DNA from: Balaenoptera acutorostrata
Lineage: Eukaryota > Chordata > Mammalia > Artiodactyla > Balaenopteridae
Assembly (NCBI RefSeq): GCF_949987535.1
Contig: NC_080080.1
Location: 63,145,006-63,209,005 of the forward strand
DNA: 64,000 nt
Reading direction: 5' to 3'
Shown here: positions 35,695 to 47,179 of the stretch, piece after piece
Layout of the letters: each line of letters starts with the position of its first letter
How positions within the stretch are numbered: the stretch's first letter is position 1
The notes under the pieces: model-generated
What the model was told of the DNA's origin: nothing
Seen by the model: the letters and a program-made list of their open reading frames with translations, nothing else
Databases searched by the model: none
Position numbers and translations under genes: made by a program

Positions 35695-35895
35695 TTGAAG
35701 TCAGACAGAATAGGTCTGAATCCCACCTACATGACTTAATATTAGGCATTTAAGTGTAATTTTCTCCATGTGTGAAGTAGAGATATTGTAATATTTATGT
35801 CTACAGATTGCTATGAGGATTTAATGAGATAATATGTGTAAATGATAATAAAATGCTGGATATATCACAAGGGCTCCAAATATGAAAGCTATTAT
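35695..35895 (+). mobile_element. MIR SINE
   Basis: 'ggtctgaatcccacctacat', 'gaggatttaatgagataata' and 'taaatgataataaaatgctg' follow the MIR order, with a diverged middle. Confidence 0.75.
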
Positions 35896-35984
35896 TATTT
35901 ATTAATAGGAGTAACTTTTATTCATTTAGCGATTTTCAGTTTCCCAGTAGTTTTTATATGCATGGTTTAACATTTTCCCTTATG

Positions 35985-36115
35985 ACTCTGAAATTTATAT
36001 TATTTATTTGTATTTTACAAATGAGGGCACTAATGTTCACAGAGAATATGTGATTTAACTAACCTGGGGTCATATGATAAGATGTAAAAGCCACTGGTTT
36101 CTATTTAAGGAAAGT
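35985..36115 (-). mobile_element. MIR fragment, antisense
   Basis: 'gtattttacaaatgagggca', 'ctaatgttcacagagaatat' and 'aacctggggtcatatgataa' are the reverse complement of the MIR core. The match ends next to the assembly gap. Confidence 0.7.
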
Positions 36116-36123
36116 AAGAGTGG

Positions 36124-36323
36124 NNNNNNNNNNNNNNNNNNNNNNNNNNNNNNNNNNNNNNNNNNNNNNNNNNNNNNNNNNNNNNNNNNNNNNNNNNNNN
36201 NNNNNNNNNNNNNNNNNNNNNNNNNNNNNNNNNNNNNNNNNNNNNNNNNNNNNNNNNNNNNNNNNNNNNNNNNNNNNNNNNNNNNNNNNNNNNNNNNNNN
36301 NNNNNNNNNNNNNNNNNNNNNNN
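36124..36323. other. Assembly gap, exactly 200 N
   Basis: Two hundred N. The round number suggests a placeholder, so the true distance is unknown. Frames across it (36074-36392) are artefacts. Confidence 0.98.
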
Positions 36324-36499
36324 GTAATTTTGGATCCTGATGAGATTCTGGTTCTTGTTTCCAACCCTAGTAAGGTGGGTCTCCTGCTTTGAGGTCCCAG
36401 CAGATACCTCTGAAGCTTATATCCCCTACCCCTTTTGATTAAACTAGTTCAAACGGGTTGCAGTAACTTGCAACCAAAAAAAATCCACTTAGGCAAGTG

Positions 36500-37010
36500 C
36501 TCACATCCAACCATTCTCCTCTCCAATTTCAATAGAATAATTTATCTTCTGTCGCTTCTCTTTTATGATATCTCCTTCTCTATATGTGCTCTGGATCCAA
36601 TCTTCTGTTATGCTCTTGGTCATCAATACTCTTTCCTTTTATTCAGCCTCATTTTCCATCTCTTTCCACTTGCAATATAAACATCCTTACACCACTCCAA
36701 CTTTGAAAAACAACAACACATCTTTCTTGAACTCTTGCTTCTCTCGGTCCTTGCTATATTGTCAAAATTACACTCATCAGAAAACCTTTTTCCCTCCACT
36801 GCCAAACTTCTGAGAAAGACAGTCTAACCTCATAGTCTCCAATTATTCATCTCGTATTTACACCTCAGTCATTGCAATTTGTTTTTTGCTCTCAATGCCC
36901 TTCGTTGATAATTTTCAATTCTTAATTTTTTCTGGTATATCTCAGTATTTGACATACTTTAACTTCCCCTTATCTTTTAAAACCAGCTTTCCTTTGTTTC
37001 TGACATTTTG
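36500..37010 (+). mobile_element. L2 ORF2 remnant
   Basis: 'aaacttctgagaaagacagt', 'ctccaattattcatctcgta' and 'cctcagtcattgcaatttg' follow a segment of L2 ORF2 in order. The preceding C/T-rich part fits the same element. No frame survives over any length. Confidence 0.5.
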
Positions 37011-37879
37011 TACTCTATACTATACACATTCTTCCTTATGAAACTGATTCTTACTCATCTTAATGACACACAGTTGTAAATGTAGAGCTGATACTTCTTC
37101 TAAACTCCAGTCCCATATACAAATACGCACACACACACATATATGTGGATTCCCATATGACACATATATATGCATACATATCTTTGGTACAAGCCAGAAA
37201 TCTCAAAGTCATCCATGAGCTTAGGGTTACTAAAAATCTTCTTAATTGATCTCTCTGTCTTTACTATCATTCCTCCAAGCCAGGATTTAAACTGTTGGCA
37301 AATGATCTTTCCAAAATATATATTTAACCACCTGTGCCCAGGCCTGCGGCCAACAGTAGTGGGCTTAGGACAAGAGTGCAAATAGGGGCTCACATATAAT
37401 ATGTCTAAAAATTTAAAAGTTATACATGACTGTAACAAACTGTTAAATAAAATCAATTTTATCCTTCTACCTTAAAGAATATACTTTTATAACAAAAATA
37501 TAATAATATAATGCAAAGCTATGTTTTATATAACTAATATTTGGCAGATTATCAGATAACTGAAAGAATCATTTATTACTACCTATGTCTAGATTTTCTG
37601 TTGTTGGGATGATAATATTTACATAAGTAATCAAATAAAGGTATACAAAATTATTTTATAGTTTTCAATAAATTTTGTTTCTTGACTTTATTTCAGGAAA
37701 ATCACAAATTATATTATTATGAAAATTTTCTTATAATTCAAGTTTTATTGTTAGCAATACCAAATCAGAAAGCTTTCCTTAAATTGCTGTAGCTCTTAAA
37801 CATTTTTTTATTAATGGCAATTTGGAGAAACTTTTCTCTGCCAAAGCAGTAGCAATTGGAACTGTCAACAAAATTCTTC
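37011..37879. other. No feature recognised
   Basis: AT-rich with a CA/TA-rich patch at 37128-37180. The minus-strand 118-codon frame at 37100-37456 includes that patch and has low-complexity composition; no domain is seen. Confidence 0.4.
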
Positions 37880-37891
37880 AAGAAATACTTA

Positions 37892-38207
37892 GGGTTTCCC
37901 TGGTGGCGCAGTGGTTGAGAATCTGCCTGCTAATGCAGGGGACACGGGTTCGAGCCCTGGTCTGGGAAGATCCCACATGCCGCGGAGCAACTAGGCCCGT
38001 GAGCCACAACTACTGAGCCTGCGCATCTGGAGCCTGTGCTCCACAACAAGAGAGGCCACGATAGTGAAGAGGCCTGCGCACCGCGATGAAGAGTGGACCC
38101 CGCTTGCCACAACTAGAGAAAGCCCTCGCACAGAAACTAAGACCCAACACAGCCAAAAATAAATATAAAAATAAATAAATAAATAAAAGATTACTATTAA
38201 AAAAAAA
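37892..38207 (+). mobile_element. CHR SINE, full length
   Basis: The A box is at 37904-37914 ('tggcgcagtgg') and the B box at 37947-37957 ('ggttcgagccc'). The CHR body runs to 'gacccaacacagccaaaaat', followed by an A-rich tail with (AAAT)n. Target duplications 'agaaatactta' lie at 37881-37891 and 38208-38218. The copy is close in sequence to the one at 28242, so both are fairly young. The short frames on both strands are not genes. Confidence 0.95.
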
Positions 38208-38218
38208 AGAAATACTTA

Positions 38219-38915
38219 AATCAGAGATGAACAACAAATTTTATATATAATATTGAAACTGTGAAGTGGGGCTACACATGATAGATTATTATTATTGCAG
38301 TAAATATTACTAAGTATTATAATTTTGTTATATAAATCAATAGTAATTATATCACAGTTTTAGTCTTCTCTTAAAGCAATATCTAAATCCATTTATTCAT
38401 ATAAAGCCTTGGTATCACATGTATACCTTTTTTATGGTGTATCATGCTTACTTCTTACATAATTTTTAGAGCTATAAATTGCTTAATAATGCACAATACT
38501 CCTCAGTTGCCATATGTAACTATTGCATGTACCATATTATTTTGTGAGTGCCTCTACACCTTGAATTGAAATACAAAAAGAAGCAAAAAAGTGGGTGCTT
38601 GGCACAACTGAAAAGCAATAAAGCAATTTCAAGTATCCATTATATTTATGATATCTGAAGGGAAGGATTTGACAAGTTGAATAAATGTGCCTTTTTTCTT
38701 ATCTACATATTTCTGCACCACAAATTCTGCCCATGGTTCATAGTGTCTATCAGCAATATCAATAGTGGCACAACCAACAATCCTCCATGGCTTTTAGATG
38801 TAGTCATCCATTGTTTTGAGTAAGTATGGAAAAAAATATGTGGAGAAGCATTTCTCTGGAACCTGAATGGGTTTAGTCACGAGAGTGGGTGTTTGGGGTA
38901 GATTACAAATAAAAG
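38219..38915. other. No feature recognised
   Basis: AT-rich sequence with no supported gene or repeat. Confidence 0.45.
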
Positions 38916-39029
38916 AGGTGACCATCCTTTCTGGTTTGCCTGGGACTGTGGGGCTTTCCTGGGATGCAGGATTTTCAGTGCTAAAACTGAGAAAGTCCCA
39001 GGCAAACTTGGGCAAGTTGATCACTCTAC
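38916..39029. mobile_element. Short palindromic DNA-transposon-like element
   Basis: About 114 bp whose ends are inverted copies: the left arm has 'ggtttgcctgggac' and the right arm 'gtcccaggcaaac'. The outer ends are 'aggtgaccat' and the degenerate 'tgatcactctacc'. It resembles a common old mammalian palindromic element, family not named here. The 76-codon minus frame at 38794-39024 overlaps it. Confidence 0.65.
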
Positions 39030-39136
39030 CATGCGTATTTTTTTAAAATAAAATTTGTGTGTATGTTTGTGATACGTGTGGCTCCAGGTCAGGGATCCCT
39101 CTTTCCCATGTCTAAGAGTGGTGACCTTCCGTCATT

Positions 39137-39432
39137 GACATCATGATAAAATCCAAACAGCTTAGACACTAGACATGACTCTTCTTGCTCCTTCTCATCT
39201 CTCTAGAGTTATCTGTCATTGCTCCTTCAATCCACACCTTTGTTCTATGCTAAATTTCTCATACTTCCCAAACCAGTTTTATACTCTCACACTCCTAAAT
39301 CTCTGCACATGGTCTTGTCTTTTGGGAATGCTCTTTCCCCAATTCATTGCCTGGTTCATTCTACTTACTCTTTAAATCCCATCTCAAACATCACCTCTTC
39401 CAGGAAGCAATGTATAACCTCCCCCTCCTCTC
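39137..39432 (+). mobile_element. L2 3' region, left part
   Basis: 'ctgcacatggtcttgtcttt', 'gggaatgctctttccccaat' and 'ccatctcaaacatcacctct' with 'ccaggaagc' follow the L2 ORF2 end. The match stops where a MIR begins. A possible remainder ('acatactggatgatcagtac') lies at 39680-39718. Confidence 0.7.
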
Positions 39433-39672
39433 AGTATAGCAGAGTGCTTAAGAGCATAGTTTCTGGAATCAGGCTGCCGGTATTCAGATCCTAGCCCTAC
39501 CCTAACCAGGTATGTAACCTTGGCAAATAATTTAACTTCCCTGTGTCTCAATTCCCATCTGTCAAATGGAAATTGGAATACTACCTACTCATGAGGTTGT
39601 TGGGAGGATGAACGAAATAGCCAGAAAAATCTTAATACACAGCAAATATTAAATACATGTTAGCTCATTATA
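39433..39672 (+). mobile_element. MIR SINE, nearly full length
   Basis: Starts at the MIR 5' end ('cagtatagcagagtgcttaa') and runs through 'ggaatcaggctgccggtatt', 'tgtaaccttggcaaataatt', 'tcaattcccatctgtcaaat' and 'gaggttgttgggaggatgaa' to the tail. The best-preserved MIR in the window. Confidence 0.9.
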
Positions 39673-39718
39673 ATTCCACCCAGACACATACTGGATGATC
39701 AGTACATGTTTCTGAATA

Positions 39719-40714
39719 CCTGGGAGGAGTTTCTGTTTTCTAGGAGATTCACAAATCAAAATGAAAAGAGATAAAGTGAATGGATCTGGCTTTAAAACTT
39801 TACTTCAGAGTTTCCAGGGATCAGGCAGTTGGTGTCCAGATGACCTGAAAGTCTAAATTAGGACTCTGAAAATGGTAAGATCAAGATATTTCCATTTGGA
39901 ATTTGGAGTACAACTTCGGGGAATTTAGAAACAGTTGTCAGATGAATGGATGTTTGTCATTTAAAGGATACATCCTGTAAGTTAGGAACTCAGGCCCCAA
40001 TTTATGAGGGAAAAGAATCAGTCTTAGAGAGGAGGACAGGGGAAAAAAAGCAGAATAGAGAGTCCTATTATCATCACAAAGTGTCAGTTGCCTACTGTAT
40101 TCCAAAAACTAACAGAACTCCAGACTTAAACGGGAACTAAACTACTCATCCAGAAGGGGACAGGGCTTGGTAGAGCTATGGTTTGAAGCACATACCCTAG
40201 CTATCGTAACTAGCAATCTTGTTTCCTGGACCTTATTTGTAAGGAGGTAGACAAACTGAACAATGTGGGAGTCCAGCAGATGCCTGAGAGTCACTGGAGT
40301 TGGGGAGTAAGACAGTTTTTGGCTGTTAGAATGCTCCAAACCTCAGTCAAGATTAACTCTTATATTGCATTGGGCTAAGGTGGAAGGGCATTAGTAGGCC
40401 CAGATATATGGAGATAGGCATGACAAAGTCCCTGGAAATGAAGCAGAGGTCTTTGAAGTAGCTGTGTCAGAACTTCAGTCCAGGTCTGAATTCTGAATCT
40501 TATGCTTTTACCATTTTAAAGCATACCAGACATCATTGTTTGATGGAATAAATGTGTTCTAGAGAGTAAAAGTGGAGTGTATTGTGTTTCTACCAAATCC
40601 TTTTTCAACAATTTTTTTTTTTTTTATAAATGTGGCAATGTGTTTCTACTACAACAGAAAGGGAGGACATTGCAGTATCAACATGTCAAAATAGAAGATA
40701 AACAAACAGTTATT
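39719..40714. other. No feature recognised
   Basis: No supported gene or repeat. A T-run lies at 40612-40625. The small opposing frames near 39946-40339 show no domain. Confidence 0.45.
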
Positions 40715-40890
40715 TCATTTTAACCTTACAAAATCCTGTAAGGTAGAGCAGGAAGCTATATATTATTGCTCCATGTTCCGTGTAGAAAGGAAAATGAAGC
40801 ACATTGGGGTCAAGTAATTTGTCACAGGTCACCTAGCAAGTTGGTGAGACAAACACTCTTCCAATACCCTTTCCACCAGACCATGTTAGA
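40715..40890 (-). mobile_element. MIR SINE, antisense
   Basis: 'aaggaaaatgaagcacattg', 'gggtcaagtaatttgtcaca' and 'ggtcacctagcaagttggtg' are the reverse complement of the MIR core. The 118-codon plus frame at 40766-41122 begins inside it, so it is not taken as a gene. Confidence 0.8.
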
Positions 40891-42695
40891 CCTAAAAGGT
40901 CATGACTACACACTTGTTTCCAAGTCTGAATTGCATTTTGGAGTATGGAACGAGGTGACTAATGGAGAAATAGTGTCTGAATACCCGTTGTTGAGCTTGG
41001 AAGAAACAGTCCTATTTAAGTCAATGACTGAAACAGGGAATAACCTGATGGAAGACTTAATGTTCCAAAGCCAAGTGCTGCCTGCCTGTGTCAAGATACA
41101 TGCAGTTTTACCTCAACACTAAAGAGGGAAACATCTGTTACAATGGAGCTACTCCAATGCAAGAGAGATGAGAAAAAAAGGTTGATTATAACACTAACAA
41201 TATCCACCTAATTTCATAAAAATGTACTATTGCACAAGAACAATTTGCCAGGTTATAAAAACTGCTGGATTAACCAGGTGGCATTGTTGGATGCAAATCT
41301 TGCTTTCCACTTGTCCAGTAGATATTTAAATGTCAACAGACGATTCCTCCAAGTGCCTTTCAGTTCTGTGGTTAATGGAAATGTTTAATTAACTTTATTG
41401 TCACGCTATAGTCCAACCTGCAAAAAGTGGAACTCCAAACATAATACATTTACAGAGGGATATTATATATGTATATATGTGTGCATATATATATATAATA
41501 TCTTTATGAAGAATGATAATGGATATACCCTTTCTATTTTTACTTCTTGATCCAAGTGCATTTTTCCAGTCTGTTTGCTTGCATCAGCAGATAAACTTGT
41601 TTTAGGAGGACTTCTTTGTTGACTAACTCAAGAATCCAAAATAACTGGTCTATGTAAAGGGATAGAGGTCATGAGAATGTCACACCTCTTTCCCTGCTTG
41701 GTGTCCTACTCCTTGCTCATGCCTGCACCACTGTCTGCCTCATGAGCCCAGGGTGACGAGTACTATGACCACACTGATTTAATATGTGACTTTTGCTACA
41801 TTCCTCCCCACAACAGGGGAGGGGACCTGGCCCCTGTCCCAGTGCCAGAATGTGGCACTTGAGCTTCAATAAAGACTAAGAAGTAGGATGAATCCTGAGA
41901 GTCTTCTGAGTTAGATTTCATAGTTAGTTTTTGTTAAGTTTGAAATAAAGTACCATGACATCTCAGTCTTGAAAAAAAAGTACATTTGCACATTGAATAA
42001 AGAAAATGGGTTCCAAACCTAAAGAGAAATTACTTCTGTATTTTTATATCATTATCTACCTCAATTTTCACGGAGGATTGAGAGAAGATTTAGGGATTTG
42101 TTTGTATTTGTGGTCTAATCTAGTAAATTATGCTTTTTAACTGAACCTCAAGTCAACTACTAGGATCCATTAAAATAGATTATGTGTGTAAATAGGAAGG
42201 AAATGAGATTAGATGAAAATGTTTTTATTAATGCTCATAGCCAATAGTGACATATTTTGACGTATCATTAAGGTAATGGTAATGTATACACAGATTTCAC
42301 AAACAAATAGTTGCACAAGCATATGCATGTAAGAATATGCATACATACCAGGGAAAATAGGCTGGGCATCTGGAAGGAGACACGCTCTTCAGGATTAGTT
42401 GGGCACTGTTTTTTATCCCTCTTCCCACCTAGTAAGGACAAGGCCTTTTTGATGCTGTGCTTGTTTCAAAACCAAAAACAATTCAGAATAAATGTTTCCC
42501 TAAACAGAAGCACTCAATTTATTATGTACATTTTTTCACAATAGTGGTATAAGCCCACAGTATGATGAAAGAACAATACAGTGGCAAGTGCTGACCGTTC
42601 TAGATGTGGTGAGACCTTGCCTCTCCATGAGCCAGTGATTGACAATGGAATGACCCATTAAGGACTCTAGGGACCAAGGGAGGCTCCAATGATTT
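40891..42695. other. No gene recognised; AT-rich patch
   Basis: No supported gene or repeat. An alternating TA/TG-rich patch lies at 41461-41500. A GC-richer part at 41690-41885 ends near an AATAAA, but nothing else suggests a transcript end. Confidence 0.4.
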
Positions 42696-42697
42696 TA

Positions 42698-43182
42698 CAG
42701 TAAGTCCCCTACATATGAACGAGTTCTGTGCTGAGAGTGGGTTCATAAGTCTAATTTGTTCGTTAGACCAACAAAGTTAGCCTAGGTACCCAACTAACAC
42801 AATTGGCTATATAGTACTGTACTATAATAGGTTTATAATACTTTTCACACAAACAATACATAAAAAGCAAACACAAAAAATAAAGAAAACATTTTTAATC
42901 TTACAGTACAGAACCTTGAAAAGTACATTAGTAACAGCTACACCACTACTGCTTTTGTGCTTGCTTCTGGATATCCTGGGATTGAAATAAAGATACTGTA
43001 CTACTGTACTCTATAGAGTACTACACAGTAAAGTACACAAAAGCACAACCACTTGCAGAGGATGCACGCATGTGGCAATGTACACCAGACATGTGAACTA
43101 ACTTATGTGATTGGACATGCGAACGCACGTTTGCATCTTTGAAAGTTCGCAACTTGAAGGTTTGTATGTAGGGGACTTACTG
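42698..43182. mobile_element. Tigger-type MITE, 485 bp, complete
   Basis: The terminal inverted repeats begin 'cagtaagtcccctacata' on both strands: the left end starts at 42698 and the right end finishes at 43182. The first 18 bases are identical in inverted orientation. The TA duplication is at 42696-42697 and 43183-43184. There is no transposase, so it was moved in trans. It has CAGT-like termini as in TcMar-Tigger elements; the exact family is not recalled. Confidence 0.9.
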
Positions 43183-43184
43183 TA

Positions 43185-43684
43185 ATTAGATTCTGTTTTC
43201 CTGGCTATATGAATCTTACCTCAATCTGATACTCTCCAGAAATGTGGTATACAGCAAAGATAAGATGCATGGGTCATATTTGCAGGTAGGTTGCTTATAA
43301 CAGTAAATGAGGCAGCACTAAAGAATCTCACCTCATACTTAGCACAATCAAGTTTCTTCCACCGACTCACATTTGTACTGTAAAAAGCTGAGTGCACACA
43401 TGTGCTTCCAGTTATCTTTTGGCTGAACACTGGAAGGAAAATTGTACTAGTTTTTCATATCTTTATCACCTAGTTTTTGCCATCAATTAATAACAAGCAA
43501 ATACAACCCCCCAAAATACTAGCAGTTCTTAGACCATCAATAAGATATATATTTTCAGTATAAAGTTAACATAAATGTAGAGAATTTGTGCTTTAATTTA
43601 GCTCTTTATTTATATATTCAAGATAGGCATATAACTATAGTAGCTAGAATTTCTTTAGTCTGGTTCACCTTATAAGACATTTAC
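43185..43684. other. No feature recognised
   Basis: AT-rich sequence without a supported gene or repeat. The 69-codon minus-strand frame at 43221-43430 has no known domain. Confidence 0.45.
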
Positions 43685-43862
43685 ATTCCTATCAAAATTA
43701 TGAAATCACTTTTACTGTCGTCATTTTTTTACAGATGAGAAAACAAAAGCTCTGAAAGTTAACTGACTTGCCATAAGTTAATAGCTATTGAAAATGACCA
43801 GAGTAGGACTTGAACTCAGATACACTGATGCCACATTCCAAATGCTCTCCACTTTGCCATAC
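43685..43862 (-). mobile_element. MIR SINE, antisense
   Basis: 'tttttacagatgagaaaaca', 'aaagttaactgacttgccat' and 'gagtaggacttgaactcaga' are the reverse complement of the MIR core and 5' part. Confidence 0.8.
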
Positions 43863-43880
43863 TTATTCTTATATCTCTAC

Positions 43881-43948
43881 TCTCAGCTACACAAGATGTG
43901 TTCATAATGTGTGTTCTCAGCTACACAAGATGTGTTCATAATGTTCAT
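43881..43948. repeat. 34-bp tandem duplication, two copies
   Basis: A unit beginning 'tctcagctacacaagatgtg' occurs at 43881-43914 and again at 43915-43948. The first 30 bases are identical; the copies differ only near the end, with an extra 'ttcataatgt' echo. Confidence 0.9.
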
Positions 43949-45545
43949 AATGTGTATTAGTGGTGTTATAATTTCTGCTAAGAGATAGAGACAGTCAAAT
44001 CAGTGATTTAAAAGTCTGGTGAAAAATTAGTTGCATGACCACACCTGACTGCAAAACAAGTTTAGAAATATGGCTTTTATTCTGGGGGCCATATGCTGTG
44101 GTCAGTTACATGTTAATAAAAAAGAAAGAACAGATACATTCTCTGACACACAATGGGAAAGAATTTTAGATTCTTTGAATGATGCCTTAACAGTCCCCAT
44201 TTATGTATTTAATACTATTTCCAATAAATGGCCTAAAGACAAAGACAGAAAGAAAATAGAATCTGCAAACTCTATTTAAGAATTAAATTATTTCAAGCAA
44301 TAATTTCAACACAGGATATTTTTAGTCCCTTGTAGTTTAATAGGTTTTCGTTTGTATATTGCATGAGTTTAATGGGTAGAGGGCTATTTATAACATCTAT
44401 TTTAACAGTGTTTAGTTGAAACTCATGAGTATTTGAAATTTAAGTAAATAATTTTAGTGCTGTTTAATGTGTTGGCCAAAAATAATAACGGCAATTTTGT
44501 ATTCTGCAATCATGTTGATAAACTGATATCAGAAAAAGTAGTGAAGATGGAGTTTGTTCATTTAATTTGAATATCTAAATAGGTTATACTCTTGGAATAT
44601 CTCTCAACCATCAGAAAAAAATTATGGTTGGAAAGAAGTGCCTTGCCAATAGGCCATAACCAGGTTAACTGGACATGGATTCTTTCTGGATTCCTACAGT
44701 TTTCTTTTCAATGAAAATACAAAGAGGCAGAATAGCCTCTTGATGCCAAAATGTTAAGACATTTTACATTTCTCCATCTCAAAGCTGTCTTTACATGAGA
44801 TTAGTTAGAAAACAGACTGAATTTTCAGGTAATAAATTCCTCTGAACTAGGCATTTTCGGTTTTTCATTTATGGCATAAGTTGGCTTTCTGTGCACATGT
44901 GCTTGTTTTTCTACTGGAGTCAGTCATATACCTGCTTTTAAGCAACACCTTAATATGAAACTACAGGGAATTTCTGGCACAGGCCATGGGGGAGAGTCTG
45001 AGGGAGCAAGTTTCTTGGAGTTCAAGATTAATGTTAAGATTAAATCAAGTTTATTTCAGTTCTAGTTTTCCCCTCTTACAAATCAGCAGTTATTTCAATT
45101 TCATCGGAATGTATATATTTTAATTTCCTCTAATGATTCTTACTCTTTTCAATGCATGTGACTCAATCATTTACAGTGGGGTGATGCTGGATATAATTGT
45201 CACATGGATTGAAAATTGTAGAGAGGATGTAGGCACCATTTGATCTGTAGATAGACTGGGCTTTGAATTTAGGGGATATTATTGGAATATTTTATTTTAA
45301 TATAAATTTATTTGAGGCCATATGTACTTTTCCAGGTCTAAATTTCTAGAGTAGTCAGGGTTAGAGAGAAAGGGTAGCTTGGCTTGGCCTGATTTCTAGT
45401 TGGATGGAACGGGAAGAAGATAAAGAGGAACTGGTGCTTCCAGAATTGTCTAGTTAATATTTTTAGCCACTACATGAATGTCTAGATTATTGAACATACT
45501 AATATTTAAATGTAAACACAAAACTGTACTCTAAAGCTACTCTTT
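43949..45545. other. No feature recognised
   Basis: AT-rich sequence with no supported gene or repeat. The 69-codon frame at 44070-44279 shows no known domain and no upstream or downstream gene signals. Confidence 0.4.
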
Positions 45546-45549
45546 CCTC

Positions 45550-46137
45550 CTCTAGTCTATTCTCCATGCAGCTGTAGAGGATCTGTTTAAAATTTGTCAA
45601 GCCCTTTGTCTACTCAGAACTCTACAGCAACTCCCCACTTCATTCAGATAAAAAGCAAACATCCCTGTGATGGCCTAAGAGCTTTCTCTCCCTCTCTCAC
45701 ATTCACCTCTCCTATTATTTGAACACACTAGGCACCTTTCCATCTTCAGGCCCTTGTTTTAGCTCTTCTCGGCTTAAAAAGGCTTCCTACCAAATATATC
45801 TGCTTATCTCACTTTTCATACTCTTCAAGTTTTTGTTCAAACATCACCCTCATAATGTGACCTTTCCTAACCACCAATTTAATTTACTCCCCACCCAGAC
45901 ACCTGATAATCTCTTTACCTTCCTTTGTTTATTTCTTAAATAATACTTACTTTCTTCTAAGATGCTATAACATTCACTTATTTATTATATTCATTGTTTA
46001 TTGTCTGTTTCCTTCCTGCAATGTAAGCTCCATGAGGACAACGATCTTTGGTTTGTCCTATGCATCAAAAAGGCCTTAATGGTGCCTGACACTTTGTGGG
46101 CACTCAATATAAATGAGTTGAATGAATGAGTGAATAT
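45550..46137 (+). mobile_element. L2 3' end (ORF2 end and 3' UTR)
   Basis: A long, ordered match to L2: 'ctctacagcaactccccact', 'gatggcctaagagctttctc', 'catcttcaggcccttgtttt', 'tgcaatgtaagctccatgag' and the 3' end 'gggcactcaatataaatgag' with 'ttgaatgaatga'. The 74-codon frame at 45719-45943 is a decayed ORF2 piece. Confidence 0.85.
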
Positions 46138-47179
46138 GACCAACTTTCCACTCCCAAATACCCTGCTCATACTCTCTTTCCATTTCTTTGTTTCTGTCTG
46201 TTTCTTCCTCTCACATGTACACTTATATACATATTAGCAAAAAAACATAGTAACCCATCCATTCAATATCTCAGATCCTCATTAAATGGATATATAGCTA
46301 GAACTAGCAAATGACCACTTAGCTCTACAATAGAACTCTCTACTACAGAGAGTCTATTGTGGAAATAAATGAAGACCAACCAAATGAGAGGAAGCAAGGG
46401 CTACTTATTCAGAGTTTGTTATAGCGAGGAAGTTAGCCATCATCACTTACTGGTTTGGCAGATTCAAAGGCGGGCAAAGAGTGGGAAAAAAAGGAAGGCT
46501 TCAGGTATACCCTGAGTAGAATATGTTGGCAGAGAGAAGCTGTGGACAGGCTAACTGGAAGCAGGGTATCTTACGTGATTGGTTAGAGATACATATTTCC
46601 TTTCTCTGGTTAGTAATAAGTTGAAAACTGGGGAAAAAATTGGACGCTTTTAGTTATTAATCAAGTCTCATCTTTTGGGTCTGACTGTTTGGCTCTTGGA
46701 TTGTTACTAGAGATCACAGTCTGACTTCCTACAAGTTTGAATTACAGAGCGCAGGCTGGGTTCCTGGGCTGCAGGTTGTGGGTCAGAGTTCTATATTATA
46801 TATAGTCTGGCCATTATCCATTTGTATATTGAGTCTCACAGTACACAAAACAAATAAACACGCAGAGGAACTTTTAAAAAGATAGATAAACAGTACGTAG
46901 CTACACATCTATTACCGAAATCAAATTAATGGTCTCTAAATAATCTTTCTTAACGACTGTTATCACTTCTTCAAATTCTCTTGATTTCTAGGATCTCAGT
47001 GAATTACGTACAGGCTGAAATTTTTTTAAAATCCCAAATGCAGTCCTTTCTGGTCCCCACTGAGATTCTTCTCATTTGATTATAAAAATCTGTGAGTGAA
47101 CCGTTTAGACGCATTTGGGGATGATTTAACAATTCATTGATCATGTAAGCACTGGGCTGAGATCAGTATTCATTGACTT
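46138..47179. other. No firm feature; possible LTR-like part
   Basis: The part at about 46330-46800 ('tggtttggcagattcaaagg', 'gtgattggttagagatac') has the look of an LTR, but I cannot assign a family. Confidence 0.35.

Noticed and set aside
36074..36392. Three open frames across the gap
   Set aside because: They consist mainly of N and are artefacts.
40766..41122. 118-codon plus-strand open frame
   Set aside because: Its first part is antisense MIR and the rest shows no domain, splice or promoter context. Treated as chance.
41690..41885. GC-richer stretch with AATAAA, considered as a 3' end of a gene
   Set aside because: No open frame, splice or poly(A) evidence upstream; a single AATAAA is expected by chance in AT-rich DNA.
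44070..44279. 69-codon plus-strand frame, considered as a retrocopy piece
   Set aside because: No protein family recognised, and there is no poly(A), target duplication or splice evidence.
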